64,000 nt of DNA, taken from the NCBI RefSeq assembly GCF_014203235.1, contig NZ_JACHIN010000014.1:62001-126000 (forward strand). The letters are read 5' to 3'. Positions within the stretch are counted from its first letter, which is position 1. Each line of letters starts with the position of its first letter. The notes beneath the pieces were generated by a model that saw only the letters and a program-made list of their open reading frames with translations, did no database searches and was not told the DNA's origin. This stretch comes from Nonomuraea endophytica. Its GTDB lineage: Bacteria > Actinomycetota > Actinomycetes > Streptosporangiales > Streptosporangiaceae. This document shows positions 55,701 to 63,600 of this stretch, in pieces. A program made the translations under genes and the position numbers.

Positions 55701-55875
55701 CCTGGAGCTGCTCATCGGTGACACCCTCGGCGCGCAGTTCCTCGTCGGTGAAGCGGGTGATCCCCGATCTGCCCGCCCTGATGGCGGACCACAACTCGGC
55801 GACGCCGGGCGCGCCCGGGAACCTCCCGGACATCCCGACGATCGCGATGTCGGTGCCGGCGCTCTCGTCACTCAC
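46771..55875 (-). CDS. PKS-3: two-module type I PKS, (KS-AT-KR-ACP)x2
   Basis: The 3034-residue protein has two modules. Module A: KS with Cys near 178 in VQSYCSTSLVAIC; AT with GYSLGEYVAATL near 630 and HAFH near 730; KR with VTGGLGPVG near 1132 and Tyr in YAAANAALTA near 1276; ACP Ser in FFDLGGNSLVAL near 1420. Module B: KS with Cys near 1662 in VQTFCSTSLVAAH; AT (GYSLGEY near 2115, HAFH near 2217); KR (ITGGLGGIALG near 2633; Tyr in VDYCAANAYLD near 2803); ACP Ser in FFELGGNSLLGV near 2957. Module B is closely similar to PKS-1. Both KRs lack the Leu-Asp-Asp motif. The GTG at 55875 makes an eight-base overlap with PKS-4. Both modules should use malonyl-type units and leave hydroxyls. The C-terminus is a basic tail. 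Confidence 0.95.
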   Translation of the reverse strand: MSDESAGTDIAIVGMSGRFPGAPGVAELWSAIRAGRSGITRFTDEELRAEGVTDEQLQDPSYVKANPVIEGIDLFDASFFGLGAKEAQILDPQHRLFMEHSWAALEDAGCDPTRFDGSIGVFGGCAHSSYMQNNLLPGGIGEVMGHLALGLANDKDSLTTRVAHTLGLTGPSYGVQSYCSTSLVAICAAATSLAGFECDMALAGGVAVNVPHRVGYIYQPGGIAPPDGECRAFDAAGLGSPLGSGVGVIVLRRLEDALDAGDQIYAVIRGWAVNNDGGKKVGFTAPGVQGQASVMAEALAAADLAPADIDYVEAHGTGTALGDAAELAAIQQVFRGESLLVGSVKTNLGHLDRAAGVTSLIKAALALRNDEIPPTLNLVTPNQQLSSGDAEIEVVTELRSWPRAAGRTRRAGVSAFGIGGTNAHVVLEEAPPVPRPETEPRAELLVWSARTAEAADAMTDRLAAHLEGEDGVRLADVAHTLQSGRQLFGHRRILVAGDAAEAVAGLREPAVLTRSDTRDDRPVAFLLAGTGEQYAGMAADLYDTEPVFAQALDRCRTTLRGLMDGADPLAGMLRPRVTGEAGALARMLGRAEASDATSTDLLQPALFAVEYALARLVRSWGVEPSILAGYSLGEYVAATLAGVISLDDALALVAHRAKLINQLPAGTMSAVPLPEAEVRARIAPVPGVDVAAVSGPELTVISGEPEGMAAVRALLEAESIPCRPLATTHAFHSRMMEPIRGELTAWIADTITLNPPRVPYVSNVTGALATAEQVTDPGYWAEHMCAPVQFDKVIGTLLGHDDAALLEIGPGPSLGAMVRGHRDCPRDRWPLIVQALPAESDQRPAGKVLAEAVGRLWLAGVPVDWAGYQQDRPVAKVSLPPYPFQRTRYWVDAPTATPAAVAPIDVPAPAAEPVPHVRVMAEKWTAAETAGASAPVGRAVLVADRGGVAEALARVLRAAGTDVEIDAGPGPADVVADAGHGSADVVIDLRMLDHTDAGSDGREALLPVSALLDAWAESGDNTRIIVATSGGQAVLPGESPSPAQAAVATLPLVANQEYLNLDCRAVDLPPGLTAEEAAALLAAEIAAPQGDVLAAYRDGRRLLRSFEPVRPADPSAEIREGVKKGGAYLVTGGLGPVGLLLADHLADAGAGRLVLTSRNGLRSLNGQAADPRRAGVERLRARGVEVLTPAVDVTDPDAMRAALDGVDGVIHLAAESTPDTFVSLRDLDETAVDRHFAAKVAGAKVLERVFDEMERPPAFCVLFSSTSSILGGITFGSYAAANAALTALAHHVHARRTPTTWVAAGWDTWAVSLERLGGGLGAAMVAHSMSTEEGMAAFDRLLAAPEPGLVVAAGGLDDRLPRAAATTPVTAKGDRFPRPELPQPYSPPLTDAERGLAELWSEVLGVEPVGTRDNFFDLGGNSLVALQMLRLVKERFGVAVPTVMLFEAPTVNRLAAILDERGAAVSTAPARVPARVVERAAPSKDDDDRRIAIVGMAGRFPGASDVGAFWRNLRDGVESITFFSEEELVAAGVDPELVRDPAYVPARPVLDEVAEFDAAFFGMSPRMAAITDPQQRAFLEVCWEALEQGGYAAPENRGRVGVFGGANISTYLLRMSDHLLGADSDDFSDFEVIMGNDKDALTTVVSYLFDLYGPSVAVQTFCSTSLVAAHMAVQSLRAGECELALAGGVSIRVPDRVGHKFGPGGQESPDGHVRTFDAQARGSMFGDGAAAVLLKRLPDAIRDGDHVWAVIRGAAMNNDGALKVGYTAPSVVGQARVIADAMADAGVSGDDISYIEAHGTATELGDPIEVAALTRAFGQTSDKKYCPIGSVKTNVGHLDRAAGASGLIKTALALDSGMIPPSLHYTSPNPEIDFDDSPFYVNTELAEWRTRDGRPRIAGLNSLGMGGTNVHLVVEQAPARDTAPESPRRYQVLPLSARNATAADQACQRLGEHLREATGARLADVAYTLQVGRKTFEHRRALVAATVGEAAEELTGTGVLNRVDTVQGRQVAFLLGGVGEQYPGLVGGLYAHEPVFKAHLDTCLEQLRDLDLDDVLTGARGGAPGLAALLGRGGDTDERAARLERTELVQPALFAVEHALARTLMDWGLQPRIMLGYSLGEYVAATLAGVLSLEDALKLVTHRARLIAGLPGGAMLAISLPEDGLRRRFPLDGLDVAAVNGPQVTVVAGPGEAVNALAERLRAAEVPCRPLQTTHAFHSRMLEPIAAELTDWVKKNVRLNAPALPYVSNLTGEVASAEVRDPGYWARHMCETVRFAAGLESLLADPELAIVEIGPGQSLGALVRGAGCPPQRWPLISHVLPAAGDNRPDDEVFAGCLARLWLGGATLDWDAYHGRVEGADPAGLPGRVPLPTYPFQRLRYWIDPPANKGRKRTVEDAIAEGSLFDAITSLGKLPEDQWLYQPVWRQVTASPRVEPATWLVYTRDGLAERVVAELRRTTDKPISLVRPGDAYTASPDGYTIRPGNVADTAALLRDLRGAGRPLDRVVHLWGLDATEQGPHTLVALARAAGESGVDSWSLDVAVTGTQQVLGEDVPNPDSAQLIGPSLVIPLEYPNVRTRFIDAEQDGPADLAAELLREQSARTVALRRGRRWVPGYDRMPLPEAEPLRDGGVFLITGGLGGIALGLAEQLAKESRAKLVLLARNGLPERSRWAAILGGAEQAGETIRHRVERVLAIEAAGGEVEVVVGDVSSAADVARAVERARERFGALHGVLHAAGVPGMGLMQFKRPEELDEVMAPKIAGMRALAEALRLGEPDEAELDFLVLFSSITSATGGGPGQVDYCAANAYLDACAHGLAAAGTRVVSVDWGEWTWNAWEAGLAGYDEGLQDFFRKNRVRIGIGFEDGWRSLLRVLASGEPRVVVSTQDFPTLVEGSSMFTLEAVTAAESSGERHPRPELVTSYQEPTGPGEEKIAGIWCDLLKLERVGVLDNFFELGGNSLLGVTIVAAVRRAFELAELPPHILYEAPTVAALAQTVEAMASGEAQTDGGTEGGSQVRAQLRRSGLEASAARRRGR

Positions 55876-58800
55876 GGTTCCTGTCCCTTCCGGTGCTGGG
55901 CCTTCCGCTTGCGGACCGGGCGCGGCGGCGCCGCTGACCCCTCGCCGAGCTGCTGGTCAGTACTTCCTGCGTGGCCGACTCGCCGCCGTCGACGGCCGCG
56001 GCGAACGCGGCCACGGTCGGGTGCTCGAACAGCACGGCCGGGGCGATCGGGACGCCGAGCTCCTTCTCGATGGCGAGCACCATGGCCATCCCGACCAGGG
56101 AGTTGCCGCCGAGGTCGAAGAACGGGTCGTGCACGCCCACCTGGGCGATGCCGAGGTAGGCGCCCCACATCTCGGCGATCAGCGTCTCCCGCTCGTTACG
56201 CGGTTGCGCGTAGTCGGTGCGCAGCTGCGGCCGGGGGAAGCGCTCGCCGCGCGGGACCGCGGAGGCGGCGCCGATGAGGTTGTCGATGTCGAGCATCGCC
56301 GTCCACTCCTTGACCACCTCCCCGAGTGGCTGCCTGGCGGCCAGGACGTAGCCGTGGCCGCCCTGGATGATCGTGTCGAGGAGCTCGTTGCCGGCCTCCT
56401 CGGCGAAGCCGTACCTCTCGCGGTAGGCGCGCACCCGCTCGGCCAGGCCGCCGGTGCCCTTGAAGTTCTCGGCCTGCCAGTCGTCGTGCAGCCAAGGGCC
56501 CCAGGAGATGGAGACGACCCTGGTGGAGGGTGCGGTGGCGGCCAGCGCCTCGCCGTAGGCGTCGAGGACGCTGTTGGCGGCGCAGTAGTCGCCCTCGCCG
56601 ATGCCGCCGAACGCGGTGACCGCCGATGAGTACAGGACGAGCAGCTCCGGCCGCTCGTGCTCCGGGGTGCTCTCGCTGACCAGTTCGGCCAGCGGGCCCA
56701 TGGCCAGGACCTTCGGCGCGAGCACCGCGCGGGCCTCGGCGACGGTCCTGCGCTGCATCAGCCCGCCCGCGGGCAGTCCGGCCGAGTGGATCAGGCCGTG
56801 CAGGGCGCCGTAGTGGCCGCGCACGTCCTGGATGGCCCGCCCGAACTCCTCCGCGTTCCCGGTGTCGGCGGCCACCAGCAGCACCTGCGCGCCCGCCGCC
56901 TCCAGCGCTGCGACGTCCTGGAGCGTGCGCTCCGCACGGCTGCCCGGCTCCGGCGTCACGTCCCTGTCGAGTGGGGTACGGCTCAGCAGCGCCAGCTTCC
57001 TGACCCCGGTCCGCACCAGATGCCTGGCCAGCCCCATCCCCAGCCCCCGGGTGCCACCCGTGATCAGGTAGACCCCGTCGAGCCGCCAGGGAGTGCCCTC
57101 GCCGGCAGGTTGGGACGGCACCTCGGACCAGGCGCGGAGCCAGCGGTGGTCGCGGCGCCAGGCGGCCAGGGCGTCGCTGCCGCCGATCTCGGCGATCAGT
57201 TCGGCGGCCAGTTGCCCGGCCACCGGCGCTCCGGCCGGGGCGTCGGGGTCGAGGTCGACGCCGGTCCAGCTCAGGTCCTTGAACTCGTGCTGCACCGCCC
57301 GCCCGAACCCGTGGGCCATGGCCTGCTGGGGCGCGAGCGCGTCCCCGCCGAGTACCTCGGTGGCGCCCCGGGTGACGGTGAGCAGCCGGGAGCCGGGGGT
57401 GACGTTCATGGCCTGGGTGGCCAGCAGCAGGCTGTCGAAGCCGTGGCCGATGGCCGCCACCAGGTCGGCGCGGTCGGACAGCAGGCTCCACAGGTGCGCC
57501 ACGTGCACGGGGCCGTCGGGCAGGTCGCCGAACACCTCGGCGTAGTGGGCCGGGTCCGCGGGGTCGATGGTCAGGTGGCGGCCCGCACGGTGGGCGTGGG
57601 TGCCGGGGAGGACCTCGATGACCTTGGTGCCGCCGGCTTCGGCCAGGTCGGCGAGAGCCGTACCGGCGAGGCCGTCGGAGAAGATCACGAGCGGGCCGGG
57701 AAGGGAGAGGAAGGCCGGGAGGGCGGGCCGGGCGGCGGCCCGCTGCCACGCGGGCACGAACCGGAAGTCGGCCGGGTCGCTCGACCGCGCGGGAACGGCG
57801 GGGGAAGTGCCGCCGGTCCTGATGACGGTGGCGGGGACGATGTCGTGGCCGGGCTCGGGCCAGAAGCGGGTGCGCTGGAACGGGTAGCCGGGCAGGGTGG
57901 TCACGCCGGCGCCGGACGGGCCGGTCAGGTCCCAGCGGAGCGTCGCGCCCAGCTCCCACAGCCGGCCCGCGCTCTCCAGCAGCTCGGTCCTGGCGTCGCG
58001 GCGCTCGCCGGTCGTCCACAGCGCGGGCAGCGTGCCGAGGACGGCGGCGGGACCGGCGCCGATGAGGTTCTGGCGGACCAGCCCGCCGAGCGTCTGCCCG
58101 GCGCCCAGCTCGATGAAGACGTCGATGTCCTGGTCGACGCAGTGGCGTACCCCGTCGGCGAAGCGGACCGGGCTGACGAGCTGGTCGGCCCAGTAGGTGG
58201 CGCTGACGGCCTGTTCAGGGGTGAGGGCGGCGCCGGTGAGGTTGGCGACGATCGTGGTGGCCGGCGGCTTTCGCGGCACGGTCTCCAGCAGGGCCAGCAG
58301 CTTGTCGCGGGCCGGCTGCAGCAACGAGCTGTGGAAGGCGTGCGCCGAGCGCATCGGGCGGCAGGCCAGCCCGGCGGCCATCAGCACCGCCGTGGCCTGC
58401 TCGATCTGGCTGGGCAGGCCGCTCAGGACCGTCATCGACGGGCCGTTGAGCGCGGCGACGTCGACCTCCAGGTCGGGCAGCGCCTCGCGGATGCGCTCCT
58501 CCGAGGCGGCCACGGCGACCATGCGGCCCGCCGGGACCGCGTTGATCAGGTGGGCCCGCTCGATCACCACGTGCAGGGCGTCCTCAAGGGTGAAGACGCC
58601 TGCCAGGCAGGCGGCCACGTACTCGCCGAGGCTGTAGCCGATCAGCATGTCGGGGGCGACGCCCCAGTGCGCGAGCAGCTTGGCCAGCGCGTACTCGACC
58701 GTGAACTGGAAGGGGTGGGCGATCGGGGCGTGGTCGAGCGGGTCGTCGGCGCGCTCGCCGGTGTCGCGGCCGAGCAGCGCGGCCAGGTCGTCCTGCCTCG

Positions 58801-60613
58801 GGGCGGCGTCGGCGTCGAAGAAGGGGCGCAGGTCCAGGTCGGCGTGGGCGAGCACCCGCTCGACGCACTCGTCCACAGCCTGTGCGTAGACGGGCTCGCT
58901 CGCGTAGAGCTCCTTGCCCAGGCCGGCGTACTGGTCGCCGACGCCGGGGAGCAGGAAGGCGATCTTCGGGTTGTCCTTGGCCCTGGGGATCGCGGGGGCC
59001 TGGGCCAGGGAGCGCAGGCGGGTGACGGCCTCGCGCAGGTCCTCGACGACCAGCAGGCGGCGGTGGTCCAGGTGGGCGCGGCCGTTCTGCAGCGTGCGGG
59101 CCACGTCGGCGGGGCGCAGGTCCGGCTGCTCGGTCAGGTGGGCCGCCAGCCGTCCGGCGTGCTCGCGCAGCGCCGCCTCGCTGCCCGCCGAGACGGGAAG
59201 GGCGTAGACGGGGGCGTGCGCTGACGACGCCTCGGGGGCGGGGGCGGCTTCCAGGACCACGTGGGCGTTCGAGCCCGACAGTCCGAACGAGCTGACGCCC
59301 GCCAGCCTCGGCGCCAGCTCCAGCACCTCGTTGACCGGCTGGACGGTGCCGTCCTCGGGGATGGCCGTCGCGGGACGGTCCAGGTTGAGGTTGGGCGGCA
59401 CCAGGCCGTTCTCCAGCACCAGCACGGTCTTGATCAGCCCGGCCACCCCGGCCGCGGCCTGGGTGTGGCCGATGTTGGTCTTGATGGCGCCCACCCGCAG
59501 CGGCCGCTCGGCCGGACGCTCGCCGAACACGTCGTGCAGGGCCGACAGCTCGATCGCGTCGCCGAGCTGGGTGCCGGAGCCGTGCGCCTCCACGTAGTCG
59601 ACCTCGTCGGCGCGGACCCGTGCGGCGGTGTGCGCGCGGGTGATCACGTCGACCTGGGCGCTCCTGCTGGGCGCGGTGAGCCCGTTGCTGCGCCCATCCT
59701 GGTTGACCGCCGAGCCCCTGATGACCGCCCGGATACGCCGCCCGTTGGCCAGCGCCTTCGACAGCGGCTCCAGAACCACCAGGCCGCCGCCCTCGCCCAT
59801 GACGTAGCCGTCGGCGCCCTCGTCGAAGGTCTTGCACCGGCCGTCGGAGCACATCATCATGCCCGCGCACGCCTGGATGAACATCGACGGGTGCAGGGTG
59901 AGCGAGCAGCCCGCGGCCAGCGCCAGGTCGCACTCGCCCCTGCGCAGGCTCTCGACGGCCAGGTGCACCGCGATCAGCGAGGAGGAGCAGGCGGTGTCCA
60001 CGCTCATCGTGGGGCCGGTCAGGTCGAGCTGATAGGCGATCCGGCCGGCGGCCACGCTGGTGATGGCGCCCTGGCCCAGGTACGGGTCGGCGACCGCGTC
60101 CCGGCCCTGGAGCTCCATCTGGAGCCGGCCGTACTGGAGGGTGTCCATGTAGCCGACCATCACGCCGGTCCTGCTGCCGGCCATCCGGTCGGGGGCCAGG
60201 CCCGCGTTCTCCAAGCCTTCCCACGCCAGTTCCAGCAGCAGCCGTTGCTGCGGGTCCATGCGCAGCGCCTCGCGCGGCGAGATGCCGAAGAACTCCGCGT
60301 CCCAGCCGGTCACGTCGTCGAGGAAGCAGCCGTAGCGCGTGTACATGCCGCCCGGCTTCTGCGGGTCGGGGTCGTAATAGTCATCGATGTCCCAGCGCGC
60401 CGGCGGCACCTCGCCGACGGCGCTCCGGCCTTCGCGCAGCAGGTCCCACAGGCCCTCGACCGTGTCGCCGCCACCCGGGTAGCGGCAGGCCATGCCGACG
60501 ACAGCGATGGGCTCGTGGCGGCGGTCCTCGGCCTCGGTGAGGTTCCGGCGCGCTTGGGCCAGCTCGACGGTCACACGCTTGAGGTAGGCGCGCAGCTTTT
60601 CCTCGGTCCCCAT
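55868..60613 (-). CDS. PKS-4: type I polyketide synthase, KS-AT-KR-ACP with docking coiled coil
   Basis: The 1581-residue module starts with a helical docking segment (TEEKLRAYLKRVTVELAQAR, residues 3-22), then a canonical KS (Cys near 208 in VDTACSSSLIAVH, His in VEAHGSGTQ and KTNIGHTQAAAG). AT: GYSLGEYVAACLAG near 660 and HAFH near 758. KR: ITGGTRGLGMG near 1188, Tyr in GDYCAANSVLDA near 1343. ACP Ser in FFDLGGNSLVGM near 1503. The tail is rich in Arg and Ser (RGQRRRRARSASGR). It is the point where canonical chemistry (PKS-5) passes to the unusual KS lineage. The ATG at 60613 precedes the docking helix; ggaaagg lies nine bases upstream. Confidence 0.94.
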   Translation of the reverse strand: MGTEEKLRAYLKRVTVELAQARRNLTEAEDRRHEPIAVVGMACRYPGGGDTVEGLWDLLREGRSAVGEVPPARWDIDDYYDPDPQKPGGMYTRYGCFLDDVTGWDAEFFGISPREALRMDPQQRLLLELAWEGLENAGLAPDRMAGSRTGVMVGYMDTLQYGRLQMELQGRDAVADPYLGQGAITSVAAGRIAYQLDLTGPTMSVDTACSSSLIAVHLAVESLRRGECDLALAAGCSLTLHPSMFIQACAGMMMCSDGRCKTFDEGADGYVMGEGGGLVVLEPLSKALANGRRIRAVIRGSAVNQDGRSNGLTAPSRSAQVDVITRAHTAARVRADEVDYVEAHGSGTQLGDAIELSALHDVFGERPAERPLRVGAIKTNIGHTQAAAGVAGLIKTVLVLENGLVPPNLNLDRPATAIPEDGTVQPVNEVLELAPRLAGVSSFGLSGSNAHVVLEAAPAPEASSAHAPVYALPVSAGSEAALREHAGRLAAHLTEQPDLRPADVARTLQNGRAHLDHRRLLVVEDLREAVTRLRSLAQAPAIPRAKDNPKIAFLLPGVGDQYAGLGKELYASEPVYAQAVDECVERVLAHADLDLRPFFDADAAPRQDDLAALLGRDTGERADDPLDHAPIAHPFQFTVEYALAKLLAHWGVAPDMLIGYSLGEYVAACLAGVFTLEDALHVVIERAHLINAVPAGRMVAVAASEERIREALPDLEVDVAALNGPSMTVLSGLPSQIEQATAVLMAAGLACRPMRSAHAFHSSLLQPARDKLLALLETVPRKPPATTIVANLTGAALTPEQAVSATYWADQLVSPVRFADGVRHCVDQDIDVFIELGAGQTLGGLVRQNLIGAGPAAVLGTLPALWTTGERRDARTELLESAGRLWELGATLRWDLTGPSGAGVTTLPGYPFQRTRFWPEPGHDIVPATVIRTGGTSPAVPARSSDPADFRFVPAWQRAAARPALPAFLSLPGPLVIFSDGLAGTALADLAEAGGTKVIEVLPGTHAHRAGRHLTIDPADPAHYAEVFGDLPDGPVHVAHLWSLLSDRADLVAAIGHGFDSLLLATQAMNVTPGSRLLTVTRGATEVLGGDALAPQQAMAHGFGRAVQHEFKDLSWTGVDLDPDAPAGAPVAGQLAAELIAEIGGSDALAAWRRDHRWLRAWSEVPSQPAGEGTPWRLDGVYLITGGTRGLGMGLARHLVRTGVRKLALLSRTPLDRDVTPEPGSRAERTLQDVAALEAAGAQVLLVAADTGNAEEFGRAIQDVRGHYGALHGLIHSAGLPAGGLMQRRTVAEARAVLAPKVLAMGPLAELVSESTPEHERPELLVLYSSAVTAFGGIGEGDYCAANSVLDAYGEALAATAPSTRVVSISWGPWLHDDWQAENFKGTGGLAERVRAYRERYGFAEEAGNELLDTIIQGGHGYVLAARQPLGEVVKEWTAMLDIDNLIGAASAVPRGERFPRPQLRTDYAQPRNERETLIAEMWGAYLGIAQVGVHDPFFDLGGNSLVGMAMVLAIEKELGVPIAPAVLFEHPTVAAFAAAVDGGESATQEVLTSSSARGQRRRRARSASGRPSTGRDRNRE

Positions 60614-60647
60614 CGGGCGAACCTTTCCGGTAACGGGAGTCATGGGT

Positions 60648-63600
60648 TCACAGTTCGTTGTCGATGAGCGCGAAGATCTCCTCATCGGAGGCGGCGTCGA
60701 TCTTCTCGACCATGCCGTCGGCGTCGTTCTGGCCCGTGCCGTACCTGGCGAGGGCGGTCTGCAGGATCGGGACGAGCCGTCCGCGGATGGCGTCGCCCTC
60801 CCCGTTGGCGCTGGTGAGCATGGCCTCGACGCGCTCCAGTGCGCCTTCCAGCACGTCCTCGGGCGAGGGCGTCTTGGGGGCGAGCGTGCGGAACAGGTAG
60901 TCGGCCAGGGAGGTCACGGTCGGGTGGTCGAAGACGAGCGTCGCGGGCAGCCGCAGGCCGGTCTCGGCGTTGAGCCGGTTGCGCAGCTCGACCGCGGTGA
61001 GCGAGTCGAACCCGAGCTGGCTGAAGGCGGTGCCGACGTCGATCTGGTCGGGGCTGGCGTGCGCGAGCACGGCCGCGACGTGCGCGCGGACGGTGGCGGT
61101 CAGCAGCCGCAGGCTCTCGGCGTGCGGGAGCGCAGCCAGCCGCTCGGCCAGCCCGCCCCCCGCCGTCGCGTTCGACGCGGTACGGCGGGGCGCCCGCACC
61201 AGCCCGCGCAGCACGGCCGGAAGGTCGTCGTTCTCGGCCCTGGACCGCAGCCCCGCGGTGTCCCAGCGGACCGCCACGACCACCGGCTCGTCGAGGGCCA
61301 GCGCCGCGTCCAGCAACTCCAGCCCCTGAGTGGAGTCGAGCGGGGCGACGCCGGAGCGGGCCAGCCTGCCCCGGTCGGCGGCGCTGAGCCCGCCGGTCAG
61401 GTCGGTGGAGGTGTTCCAGAGTCCCCAGGCGATGGAGACGGCCGGCAGTCCCTCGTCCCTGCGCAGTTCGGCCAGCGCGTCGAGGTAGGTGTTGGCGGCG
61501 GCGTAGTTGCCCTGACCGGCGTTGCCGAGGATCCCGGCCAGCGAGGAGAAGAGCACGAACGCCTTGAGGTCGCGGTCCTTGGTGAGCTCGTGCAGGTGCC
61601 AGGCCGCGTCCAGCTTGGGGGCGAAGACCCGGTCGATCCGCTCCGGCGTCAGGCCCTCGATCGTGGCGTCGTCCAGGACTCCGGCGGTGTGCACGACGCC
61701 GGTCAGGTCCGCGATGCCGTCCACGACCGTGGCCAGCGCCCGCCGGTCGGCCACGTCGCAGGCGAGCACCTCGACCCGGGCGCCCAGCTCCTCGAGCGCC
61801 GTGCGGAGCTCCTCCGCTCCCGGTGCGTCGATGCCGCGCCGGGACAGGAGCACCAGGTCGCGCACTCCGTGCCGCTCGACCAGGTGGCGGGAGATCAGGC
61901 CGCCCAGACCGCCGGTCCCTCCGGTCACCAGGACCGTGCCCGAGCCGATGGGCTCCGGCTCCCCGGCGGTTCTGCGGGCCACGCGCGGGGCGAACAGCTT
62001 GCCGGCGCGCACCCGCACCTCCGGCTCGCCGGTCGTCAGCACCCGCTCCCAGTCGGCGAAGCCGTCCGGGACGTCGGCCAGGACGAACCGGCCCGGCTGC
62101 TCGGTCTGCGCCGTCCGCACCAGGCCCCGGACCACTGCGGCGTCCAGGCCACTCGGCGCGAACACCACCTGGTGGTCCTCGCCCGCCACCGCCGCCAGCA
62201 CGCGGGCGGTCAGCTCGCGGGGAGTCCCCTCGGACAGGGGCACCACCTTGAACGTGCCGGCCGGGTCGCCCGTGGGCGTGATCTCCACCCAGTCCAGGCC
62301 GTAGGGAGCGACCTGGGCGGCGGCCGGTCTCGGTGCGGCCTGCCGTACGCGGAGGGAGTCGATCGAGAAGACCGGGTGACCGGCGGCGTCCACCGCCTCG
62401 ATCCCGGCGTCGTCGGCGCCGCGCGGCGTCAGCCGTACACGCAGGAGGGAGGCCTGCGCGGCCGACAGGCGCACGCCGCGGAAGGCGAACGGCAGCCGCA
62501 GCGCGCCCTCCTCCGCCGCCAGCACGAGCGGGTGGAAGGAGGCGTCCAGCAGCGCCGGGTGGATGCCGAAGCCGGTCACGTCCACCCCGTCAGGGGCGCT
62601 GACCTCGGCGAACAGCTCATCGCCCGCGCGCCACATCGCGCTCACACCCTGGAAGGCGGGCCCGTACTCGTAGCCCTGGGCGGCCAGGCGCTCGTAGGCC
62701 ACCTCCACCGGCTGGGCGCCCTCGGGAGGCCAGGCGGCCGCCCAGCCGGGAGAGGCGGGTCCGGTGACGGCCAGGGCGCCGGAGGCGTGACGGACCCAGG
62801 CGTCGCCGGTCTCGGAGAAGATCGTGATGCCGCGCCGGGCGTCGGTCTCGGCGGAGACGACGACCTGGAGGCGGGCGGTGCCGGTGAGGATGAGCGGGGC
62901 CTCGATGACCAGCTCCTCGACCAGCTCGCAGCCCGAGGCGGCGGCCGCTTCGAGTGCCAGCTCCGCGAAGGCGGCGCCGGGCAGCAGGACGCCGCCCTCG
63001 ACCGCGTGGTCGGTCAGCCAGGGCGCGGCCTTGGCCGACAGCTGACCGCTGAGCACGAACCCGCCGTCGGCCACCGGCACGACCGCGTTCAGCAGCGGGT
63101 GCTCGGAGCCGTCCACGCCGGGGACGCGTCCGGGCCGCGCGCCGCCGTCCAGCCAGTAGCGCTGCCGGTCGAAGGCGTAGGTCGGCAGGTCCACGTGCCG
63201 GAACGGGGTGGCGGCGAGCGCGGCGGCCCAGTCGACCTCGGCGCCCAGCACGAACGCCTGGGCGAGCGCGGCCAGGAAGCGCCGCCAGTCGCCCGCGCCC
63301 CTGCGCAGGGTGCCGCAGATGCCCGCGGCCTCGTTCATCTCGGCCACGTCCGCCTGGAGCACCGGGTGCGGGCTCACCTCGACGAACAGCGGCGCTCCGC
63401 TGACCGACCCGATCGCCTGCCGGAACAGGACCGGGTTGCGCACGTTCTCGAACCAGTAGCCGGCCGTCAGCCGCTCGGTGTCGATGAAGTCCCCGGCCAT
63501 CGAGGAGCAGAACTCGATGTCGGTACGGCCCGGCCGTACCTCGCCCAGAAGGGCGGGCAGCTCGTCGCGCAGGATCTCGATGTGCGGCGTGTGCGAGGCG

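Noticed and set aside
46936..56277. A reading frame of about 3100 codons antisense to PKS-3
   Set aside because: It is the GC-skew shadow of a real PKS gene: it has no domain similarity, is rich in Arg, Gly, Ala and Val, and lies fully opposite intact KS, AT, KR and ACP domains.
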